IMG/VR virus record: IMGVR_UViG_3300021963_000050
Coordinates: 51,865 to 115,864 of that record
Strand: one strand, 5' to 3'
Length of the DNA: 64,000 nt
Origin: a virus
Part shown: piece after piece, positions 58,089-64,000 of the stretch
How positions within the stretch are numbered: position 1 is the first letter of the stretch
Layout: each line of letters opens with the position of its first letter
Position numbers and translations under genes: made by a program
Notes under the pieces: generated by a model
The model's database searches: none
What the model saw: the letters and a program-made list of their open reading frames with translations, nothing else
What the model was told of the DNA's origin: nothing

Positions 58089-60161
58089 ATGACAACAAGA
58101 AATTTAGTTGCATTTCAAAAGAATTTGGTGTGTTCACCAAACGACGGTCAAGATAACAGAATCGCCGTAGCAACCGTACAATCCCACCTAATGCAATGGG
58201 GTTACATGTTAGACGAAGACGCTTTCTTCGCATTATCCAAATCAGATTTATCGTTTATTCAAAACTTCAATGACGAAGTGTTGAATCATTTGAAAAATGT
58301 AATGGGGGGTAATCGTAATTACCAACCTTTATATAAAAATTTCCCACAAGAAGTAATGGTTATGTCCGACTTCGAATTGTACATGAACGCAATCATGCAC
58401 TATTGGAGTAACGGTCAATGGGAACCATCCACCCATACTTATGAGAAAGAAATCAAGTTTGAAAAAATCAAATACAACTTGATTAAGTATGGTACTTCGG
58501 AAAGATTCTCAAAAATTTTCACTGATTTAGTGTCAATAAACACATCATTAACTCCTCAAGACCTTGAGATTGTTAAATGGTTTGTTGAGAGTGGTGAAAC
58601 ATTGGTCTTCCCTGACACAATTCCCTTTAAAGAGAACTTGTGTACATTGGCGGCCATGGGAATCGCGGGATTACCAGTTAAGACTTCAACCGATGTGTTA
58701 AGAATCGCCGTTCATCTTTCAGGTGGTGATATCAGTTTACCAAAAGTTCCTGAAAAGGAAATTAGAGCAAACAGATGGACTACTCAAAGGATTACAAATC
58801 CCGAAAGAGAAAAGTTTAAATTCAAGAAATTCTCTCGTAAAGAAAGAAAATACATCTTGGGTTTACTTGAGAACACAAACTGCGACCCACGTGAAATGGT
58901 TTTAAGAGACCAACGTTGGGTTCGTTTAGGTGAAATATTACACCCCGGTGAATATAAAAACCAATTCCCTAAGTCTTTCGAGGCCTTCAACAAAATCCGA
59001 AACGAGAAAGTAAAATCTTGGTTCGCACTTGTTAATGAAGGTTTCAATAAAGGGTTAGAGAATGGTTTGAGAGTATTGTCTCAAAGACCCGGTGAATTCT
59101 CTCGTAGAATGGATTGGTTGGTTCGTACATATCCAAAAGATATCGAACTAATTATGAAGTTCTTCGGGGAAGTGGTAAAAGGTACATCAAACAAAGTATT
59201 GTTTGAGGTTTACACTCACTTTGAAAATCGTACTGAACCTGTAGATAATAGGTCTATTATGATTAAAGGAGCGAGAAAACGTACCACGTTACCATCACTA
59301 CCAGCAATCCCTAAAGAAATTGTGGAAACCATCCACTCTAAATTATTTGAAACACTTAGAGATAAGTTTTCGGTAATGGAATCTTTAGGTAACTGTTGGA
59401 TTGATGAGGAATTGAAAAAAATTCCTTTACCAACCAACATGAGAAGTATGAACTTCTCAACTAAACCAACAATCAGAGGTCAAAGAGTTCCACTTGAAAA
59501 CCCTGATGCAAAAGTTATCAGACCGTTTGTTCATTGGATGGATAAACGTGGTAGCGAAGACTTGGATTTAAGTGTTACGTTTGTTGGTGAAAAAGTGTCA
59601 GAAGTATTATCTTTCAGTAACTTGAGAGTTGGTAAATCTTGTCACTCAGGGGACGTGAGACATAGACAGGGTCCTTGTGCCGAGTACATCGACATCGATA
59701 TCCAAGATGCGTTAAAACAAGGATTCAAATACGCCGTTATTGACGTGAGAAACTTCAATGGTGGTACTTTGAGTTCACTTGAAACATCTTTTGGTATCAT
59801 GGAACGAGAACATCCTGAATCAAACAAAACATGGTTACCTGAAACAATTTCAAATTGTCAATCATTGGAATCGGCGTCGTCAAACACATTGATTTCTATT
59901 ATTGACCTTGAAACTAAGGAGTACATCATGTTGGATGTTGATTCATCAGGTTTCGTTACCGCGAGAGGTGACTTCAAAAACACACTGAAAGTAATTCAAC
60001 AATACGCGGAATTACCAAAAGTAAGTGTTTATGACCTTATTCTTCTACACGTAGAAGGTCGAGGAAAACAAGTTACTCTTGATGAAAATGTCGACGTACA
60101 TTTTAAGTACGAGGACTTCTGTTACTCTTATGAAGAGACAGGTAAATTGATGGGTGTCTAA
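58089..60161 (+). CDS. Large protein with C-terminal TerD-like domain
   Basis: 690 aa. The first 460 residues are helical, with segments such as VLRIAVHLSGGD and RPGEFSRRMDWL resembling a family found in bacteria next to tellurite-resistance-type genes. The last 220 residues (FVHWMDKRGSEDLDLSVTF, SGDVRHRQGP, AEYIDIDIQ) match a TerD-like beta-sandwich domain with acidic calcium-binding loops. Such Ter proteins are linked to stress and phage-response systems in bacteria. It has a host-type promoter, suggesting early or constitutive expression. Confidence 0.65.
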   Translation: MTTRNLVAFQKNLVCSPNDGQDNRIAVATVQSHLMQWGYMLDEDAFFALSKSDLSFIQNFNDEVLNHLKNVMGGNRNYQPLYKNFPQEVMVMSDFELYMNAIMHYWSNGQWEPSTHTYEKEIKFEKIKYNLIKYGTSERFSKIFTDLVSINTSLTPQDLEIVKWFVESGETLVFPDTIPFKENLCTLAAMGIAGLPVKTSTDVLRIAVHLSGGDISLPKVPEKEIRANRWTTQRITNPEREKFKFKKFSRKERKYILGLLENTNCDPREMVLRDQRWVRLGEILHPGEYKNQFPKSFEAFNKIRNEKVKSWFALVNEGFNKGLENGLRVLSQRPGEFSRRMDWLVRTYPKDIELIMKFFGEVVKGTSNKVLFEVYTHFENRTEPVDNRSIMIKGARKRTTLPSLPAIPKEIVETIHSKLFETLRDKFSVMESLGNCWIDEELKKIPLPTNMRSMNFSTKPTIRGQRVPLENPDAKVIRPFVHWMDKRGSEDLDLSVTFVGEKVSEVLSFSNLRVGKSCHSGDVRHRQGPCAEYIDIDIQDALKQGFKYAVIDVRNFNGGTLSSLETSFGIMEREHPESNKTWLPETISNCQSLESASSNTLISIIDLETKEYIMLDVDSSGFVTARGDFKNTLKVIQQYAELPKVSVYDLILLHVEGRGKQVTLDENVDVHFKYEDFCYSYEETGKLMGV

Positions 60162-60173
60162 ACCCACCCATCA
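60148..60173 (+). terminator. Hairpin at the end of 58089
   Basis: TGATGGGT / ACCCATCA stem spanning the stop codon; no T-run, so only a weak terminator or stabilising hairpin. Confidence 0.35.
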
Positions 60174-60186
60174 GTTCTTTGAAATA
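60173..60186 (+). promoter_or_regulatory. boxA-like element, copy 4
   Basis: AGTTCTTTGAAATA, directly after the 58089 gene and before a 430-nt non-coding region. Confidence 0.4.
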
Positions 60187-60189
60187 CTA

Positions 60190-60560
60190 TATGTGGCTAT
60201 GTGAGCCATTGAGAGGATAGTCAACTGCCCATCACACCAAACCACGAGGTGGTTCTGTTTTGGGCCTTAGCGGTGACAAAAGTATCAATGCAAACGTCTT
60301 ACTTCTAACATACAACTATCAGATACATCGTTAGACACACAATCTCCACATAAACTTCTTTGACGGCTATGTACTAAGTTACTTCTAGCTAAACAATTGG
60401 ATGTTATCACACTTGTACCCTTTCCGTCTACCATCTTAAGTGGCTATCTACCAACTTACTTCTATATTATATCAGATAAAATAAAAATTAGTTGTAGTCT
60501 TTCCACTTTAAAAATCTTAATGGCTATGTGATTAGTTACTTCTAACTTTGACTGATTATC
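60190..60560 (+). repeat. Non-coding array of degenerate 77-80 nt repeats
   Basis: GGCTAT(G/C)T-N5-A(G/C)TTACTTCTA is found at 60365-60387, 60442-60464 and 60522-60544, spaced 77 and 80 nt, with partial copies at 60194 (GGCTATGTGA) and 60296 (CTTACTTCTAAC). A CTTAA-type stretch precedes two copies. No ORF. This 450-nt gap before gene 60618 is otherwise empty. Confidence 0.65.
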
Positions 60561-60617
60561 AAACCAACGATACTAACACAATTCCCATTTTTAAAAACAA
60601 CATTTAAAACAACAATT

Positions 60618-61067
60618 ATGGCAACAAAAACAACAACCGACGAAAAAGTTAAACAACTGTTTGACCTCGTACAAGAAAAAAAATTAGCAATTGAAAAGGC
60701 GGAAAGACCTTGTTGGAAAACAAGTTGTAATTTCGGATTTTCAGCAAATTCTGCACACGACAGAACATCAATTCCATTAGTAACTGATGTTCGTAAACTT
60801 GTAGAAATGTACGCTTTCTTGATGGAAAGACGTGATAAATCTGAAAGTGCAGCAAAAGAGCTTGGAGTTGATTACAACTTCACTTGGTTAGGATTTACCG
60901 TAGAAGAATGGAAAGATGATTTCCAAACTCGAGTAAATCAAATTTCAATTCAAGAAAAACGTAAAGAACTCGCCGAATTAGAATCTCGTTTGAATGCAAT
61001 TATTTCACCCGAATTAAAAGCACAAATGGAATTAGAGGCAATTGAAAAATTATTGAGTTCTAAGTAA
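60618..61067 (+). CDS. Coiled-coil protein of unknown function
   Basis: 149 aa. A helical N-part, a short Cys/Trp motif (RPCWKTSCNFGFS), then helices and a coiled tail (EKRKELAELESRLNAIISPEL). It is followed by a strong terminator and lies downstream of the repeat array that may form its 5' UTR. Function unknown. Confidence 0.6.
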   Translation: MATKTTTDEKVKQLFDLVQEKKLAIEKAERPCWKTSCNFGFSANSAHDRTSIPLVTDVRKLVEMYAFLMERRDKSESAAKELGVDYNFTWLGFTVEEWKDDFQTRVNQISIQEKRKELAELESRLNAIISPELKAQMELEAIEKLLSSK

Positions 61068-61130
61068 AAACTTTTCTTGGTTTAGTAAAATCAAGTGGTG
61101 GAGTCGTACCGAAAAACCGGTCGTCCTGTT

Positions 61131-61158
61131 AAGGGGTTGGGCAACTAACCCCTTTTTT
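61131..61158 (+). terminator. Intrinsic terminator of 60618
   Basis: AAGGGGTT-GGGCAACT-AACCCCTT followed by TTTT. Confidence 0.88.
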
Positions 61159-61189
61159 AAATAAAATAATTTATATATATTTACAATAT

Positions 61190-61909
61190 ATGAGAATAGT
61201 TTGTATATCCGATACCCACTCTTTGCATCCGTATATGTCACATGACATACCGAATGGTGATATATTAATACATTCTGGTGATTGTACAAATATTGGTGAA
61301 GAAAATGATGTTCGTGAGTTTATTACTTGGTTCCAAAATATTCAGGGATTTAGTTATAAAATTTTTATTGCGGGAAATCATGATTTTGCATTTGAAAGAG
61401 AACCTTCATGGTTAAATCTCTACATTGACCCAAATATTTTAACAGAACACAATGTAACATATTTGGAAGACGGTGAATTAGAGATTGTAAGTTCCGAATT
61501 TTCGAGACCGATAAAAATATACGGTAGTCCATGGCAACCTGAATTTTATGATTGGGCATTTAACTTACCGAGAAATGGTGAGGTTTTAGCATCAAGATGG
61601 GCGGACATACCTGATAATACAGATATCTTAATCACCCATGGACCTCCACACGGTATTAGAGACTTTACTCCCACAAATTTACAAGTGGGATGTGAGTTAC
61701 TGAGAAGTAGGGTTTTTGAAATAAGACCGTTATTACATGTTTTTGGACATATACACGGTGCTTATGGTGGTGTTGAGGTAGACGGTATCACTTTCGCAAA
61801 CGCATCAATTTGTACTGAAAGATATAAACCAACTAATAAACCATTAGTTTTTGATTTAACAGAAAATAATGGTAATTTTACAATTACATACGTAGACGAA
61901 GAAAATTAA
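61190..61909 (+). CDS. Calcineurin-like metallophosphoesterase
   Basis: 239 aa with all motifs: SDTH (7-10), SGD (29-31), GNHD (62-65), THGPP and GHIHG. It probably hydrolyses phosphoesters with two metal ions; the substrate is unknown. Cytosolic, no signal. It precedes the tmRNA gene by 27 nt. Confidence 0.88.
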   Translation: MRIVCISDTHSLHPYMSHDIPNGDILIHSGDCTNIGEENDVREFITWFQNIQGFSYKIFIAGNHDFAFEREPSWLNLYIDPNILTEHNVTYLEDGELEIVSSEFSRPIKIYGSPWQPEFYDWAFNLPRNGEVLASRWADIPDNTDILITHGPPHGIRDFTPTNLQVGCELLRSRVFEIRPLLHVFGHIHGAYGGVEVDGITFANASICTERYKPTNKPLVFDLTENNGNFTITYVDEEN

Positions 61910-61910
61910 T

Positions 61911-61918
61911 TATCTTTG
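61911..61918 (+). promoter_or_regulatory. Probable tmRNA promoter -7 element
   Basis: Perfect TATCTTTG, but no clear TTG 19-20 nt upstream. The tmRNA 5' end follows 18 nt later. Confidence 0.45.
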
Positions 61919-61921
61919 TTT

Positions 61922-61935
61922 CGTTCTTTGATTTA
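61922..61935 (+). promoter_or_regulatory. boxA-like element, copy 5
   Basis: CGTTCTTTGATTTA immediately before the tmRNA 5' end. Confidence 0.45.
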
Positions 61936-61936
61936 T

Positions 61937-62333
61937 GGGGGTGTATGGAATTGATTGGCATTGATATTCTAAATGGGCACGTAGTCGGACTTCATCTACG
62001 ACTTAAATCTACGGTGGAAAAATTCAAACGGCAACGTTTACAACAACATGGAAGTAGCAGGTCTTCTTGCAACTTCTAAAGTTGCTGCCTAATCGGTAGT
62101 AACTAACGGGTCGATGGACACATAACCTTGGAACAGAAGTCCTTACAGTGTAATACCACTTAGAGTGTTAGGAGAATGGCCTGATTGTCTCTTTAAATTA
62201 TAGTCAGGAACAGGTTTGTTGTTTTTCTGTATATGAAATCAAATATTTGTTGGTTGTGAATAACCAAATAAACGTGTAGTCCATTTATGGTATGATGAGC
62301 AAGACGCGGGTTCGAAACCCGCCACCTCCACCA
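61937..62333 (+). ncRNA. ssrA: tmRNA (ssrA)
   Basis: A 397-nt tmRNA. 5' GGGGGTG pairs with 3' CACCTCC, including the G3-U70 alanine identity pair, followed by ACCA; T arm GCGGG-TTCGAAA-CCCGC. The tag reading frame (62030-62089, stop TAA at 62090) reads GNVYNNMEVAGLLATSKVAA: 20 residues, longer than the usual 8-11 of Bacteroidetes tags and ending VAA. It rescues stalled ribosomes and marks the products for proteolysis. The phage Clp unfoldase at 38413 is a possible partner. Confidence 0.93.
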
Positions 62334-62339
62334 AATAAG

Positions 62340-62370
62340 AAGGGGACCCTTAAAAGGTCCCCTTTTTTAT
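62340..62370 (+). terminator. Bidirectional intrinsic terminator after ssrA
   Basis: AAGGGGACC / GGTCCCCTT stem with CTTAAAA loop and TTTTTT; serves ssrA and probably also the convergent 62367 gene. Confidence 0.9.
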
Positions 62371-62855
62371 TGTTTTGTTGGATTTATGTTTGGTTCAGAC
62401 ATATTTTGAATGTAACCATCTATAATTCTACTGACCGCTTCAGGTTTGTCATCTGATTTAAATTTAACTTTAATCTTAGCCATTCCATAGTCGTCAATAT
62501 TTTTACCCGAATCAACTTTTATTCCTCTGATATTGTGTTTATAATCTTTTTTCTTAAAAATCCCTAAAAGTGATTTTTTTAAATTAGATACGTCACATGA
62601 ATCATCATCAAAAAGAAGTCTGGCGTCAAATTCAACATCCAATTCATTTAATCCAATTGAAGAGTGGTCCGCTAAAATATAATAAGGAACCACTATTTCT
62701 TTTTCCCCAACTTTAAAAGTTGTTGTTATTGGTGTACCATCCTCATTGAAATAATTTTTTAAATTATCAATGTGTTGTCTTTCACTAATACTTTGAGCAA
62801 CCATAGCCGCTTCTAAAAGACCACCAATAAGTTCTTCAATATTTAATTTTGACAT
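62367..62855 (-). CDS. DUF2589-type protein
   Basis: 162 aa. It starts with the MSKLNIEELIGGLLEAAMVAQS motif typical of DUF2589 (helix with I-G-x-x-L-x-A), followed by an acidic beta-rich body. Its neighbour 62911 is a second member. Role unknown. A TATTTAAT-like stretch lies upstream. Confidence 0.65.
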   Translation of the reverse strand: MSKLNIEELIGGLLEAAMVAQSISERQHIDNLKNYFNEDGTPITTTFKVGEKEIVVPYYILADHSSIGLNELDVEFDARLLFDDDSCDVSNLKKSLLGIFKKKDYKHNIRGIKVDSGKNIDDYGMAKIKVKFKSDDKPEAVSRIIDGYIQNMSEPNINPTKQ

Positions 62856-62910
62856 TCTTAAAAATTATGTTAATTAAATATAACACAATTTTTTGACAAA
62901 ATCAAATATC

Positions 62911-63507
62911 TTATTTACTTGGGTCTGCGGTCAAAGGAATCAAAGATGGTTCTAACATCTGAGTAAGATAATCAGACAACTTTAACATACCTTCAGTTGG
63001 TGGTAATTGTTCAGCATGAACTTTAACTTCATATTTAGCTGAGTTATCCGTACTTCTTGTATTTTCCTTATGTGTAGCGACTTTACCTGCAACAGTTGCT
63101 GAGAATTTCATACCCCACCAACTAGCTGATGCTGTTGCTGAATATGATGATTCACTATCAGAACTCTCTTGAGATGTTTCTGAAGTTTTAACTTCCATTG
63201 TAAACCCAATATCAGCAGAAGTAATCGCTAAAGCTGGAAGTGGCACCAATGGTAACATTGGAACTTTATTGTATAATTTTTGAATTTCTTGTTGACCTGT
63301 TTCACCGTTTGTTACAACTCTATTCATTTCAACGTCTAATGAACGAGCAGTAGTGTTACCGTCCTTATCTTTTTCAAATGCAACTTCAGAGATGTATCTC
63401 CAAGTAACTTCATTTAATTTCGCTTGTCCTTTAGCCATACCGACAATTGGGGACACGATTAAGTCTTCAATAGGAAGACCTACAAATTGGTCTGCAATTC
63501 CTGCCAT
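62911..63507 (-). CDS. DUF2589-family protein
   Basis: 198 aa. FVGLPIEDLIVSPIVGMAKGQ and KVPMLPLVPLPALAITSADIGFTMEV are the two DUF2589 hallmarks; the middle is Ser-rich. Paired with the smaller relative 62367. The function of the family is unknown to me. A TATTTATT variant lies upstream. Confidence 0.75.
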   Translation of the reverse strand: MAGIADQFVGLPIEDLIVSPIVGMAKGQAKLNEVTWRYISEVAFEKDKDGNTTARSLDVEMNRVVTNGETGQQEIQKLYNKVPMLPLVPLPALAITSADIGFTMEVKTSETSQESSDSESSYSATASASWWGMKFSATVAGKVATHKENTRSTDNSAKYEVKVHAEQLPPTEGMLKLSDYLTQMLEPSLIPLTADPSK

Positions 63508-63568
63508 AATTTTGTTTTTTTAGTTAATTTATATAACAATAAATATCACGAGTAATGGTAAAGTCGTT

Positions 63569-63772
63569 TTACCCAAATTTGACCAAACCTTTATATTGTT
63601 TTTTGATTTTATCAATTTCATTCATCGCTTCGGTATATGTTTTTTTAATCTCTTCATTTACCGTAAAATCCAAAATTGTTTTACAATGTGGACAAGCAGA
63701 AACAGGATGTTTGATAATAAACTCTAAAGTTAATCCGAGCGGATTTTTACACATTGGACAAGGAAGTGCCAT
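63569..63772 (-). CDS. Small zinc-ribbon protein
   Basis: 67 aa. CPMC (5-8) and CPHC (27-30) form a treble-clef/zinc ribbon; the rest is a Lys/Glu helix. May bind nucleic acid or protein. Confidence 0.75.
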   Translation of the reverse strand: MALPCPMCKNPLGLTLEFIIKHPVSACPHCKTILDFTVNEEIKKTYTEAMNEIDKIKKQYKGLVKFG

Positions 63773-63821
63773 GATATAATATAAGAATTGAGATTTTGAT
63801 TATCAAGGATAAATAAATGGG

Positions 63822-63895
63822 AGGTATATAACGAACAAAGGAGTCGATTAAGACTCCCTTGCCGAGATGTGGATACCTCCTTTCGTTTTTTAGTC
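63822..63895 (+). ncRNA. Structured RNA with closing helix and T-run
   Basis: GGAGGTAT (63822) pairs with ATACCTCC (63873), with GGAGTC-GATTAA-GACTCC inside and TTTCGTTTTTT after. Resembles the spacers at 55300 and 57110. Strand is uncertain: a TATTTATA motif (63936) faces the opposite way. Confidence 0.5.
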
Positions 63896-63935
63896 TAATT
63901 ATCGTCTCATGGCGACCAAACCATTTGACTCTAAT

Positions 63936-63943
63936 TATAAATA
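63936..63943 (-). promoter_or_regulatory. TATTTATA motif (candidate late promoter)
   Basis: Exact TATTTATA on the minus strand, upstream (in that direction) of the structured RNA and the 63772 gene. Confidence 0.45.
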
Positions 63944-63958
63944 TCTTGTAATCTTAAA

Positions 63959-64000
63959 TTATACGTATTTTTTTGCTAAAGTTTTTAATAAACCTATACC
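63959..64000 (-). CDS. Possible 3' end of a gene entering from the right
   Basis: One minus-strand frame ends GIGLLKTLAKKYV-stop at 63959-63961. Another frame is also open, so this is only a hint. Confidence 0.2.
   Translation of the reverse strand, partial: GIGLLKTLAKKYV

Noticed and set aside
60181-60560. RNase P or 6S RNA
   Set aside because: Conserved P4/J segments of RNase P are missing and no 6S-like single long helix is seen; the repeats explain the region better.

Overview
The window is an AT-rich, very compact segment of the genome of a large T4-type (contractile-tailed) phage that most likely infects a Bacteroidetes/Flavobacteriia host. The T4-type assignment rests on a family-B DNA polymerase, gp23-like capsid protein, gp22-like scaffold, gp21-like protease, gp20-like portal, gp17-like terminase, gp5-like OB-fold baseplate protein and a gp55-like sigma factor. 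The host assignment rests on promoters of the Bacteroidetes type (TTG or TTTG, about 19-20 nt, TANNTTTG), near absence of Shine-Dalgarno sequences, a bS21 ribosomal protein of the Bacteroidetes kind, and secreted proteins with flavobacterial architecture, one ending in a type IX secretion (T9SS) sorting domain.

Layout. 1-6.2 kb: DNA polymerase and surface/fibre proteins, mostly minus strand. 6.3-23.9 kb, plus strand: virion-associated proteins, three glycosyltransferases, dUTPase, PhoH, a HAD-like protein, late sigma factor and baseplate proteins. 23.8-38.2 kb, mostly minus strand: dCMP deaminase, then the head and packaging block (capsid, scaffold, protease, portal, terminase and several acidic virion proteins), with a phage bS21 gene on the opposite strand at 29.1 kb. 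38.4-43.0 kb, plus strand: a ClpC-like unfoldase without N-domain, then a Pnk / T4-Rnl1-like ligase / cyclic-phosphate receiver-domain RNA repair cassette. 43.0-51.4 kb, minus strand: an unusual cell-surface operon with signal-peptide proteins (C-type lectin domain, T9SS sorting domain, CsgG-like protein, low-complexity beta-barrel-like protein) and small membrane proteins. 51.5-57.5 kb, plus strand: 26 tRNA genes, probably covering all 20 amino acids, interspersed with small ORFs and strongly structured spacers. 57.5-62.4 kb: RNase H-like YkuK, a TerD-like large protein, a non-coding degenerate repeat array, a phosphoesterase and a tmRNA. 62.4-64 kb, minus strand: two DUF2589-type proteins, a zinc ribbon and a structured RNA.

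How it works together. The window looks like a translation-takeover and late-gene segment: a tRNA set, tmRNA, bS21 and RNA repair maintain or redirect translation; a phage Clp unfoldase with an apparent ClpP-docking loop could act with host ClpP; and a gp55-like sigma factor probably serves a TATTTATA motif seen, in the correct orientation, upstream of at least eleven genes. The tRNA arrays are preceded by host-type promoters, short leader ORFs, intrinsic terminators with competing antiterminator pairings, and boxA-like sequences. Together these suggest attenuation/antitermination control that I have not seen described for phage tRNA operons. The surface operon is the other candidate for a novel system.

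All family calls come from reading motifs by eye. No database search was run.
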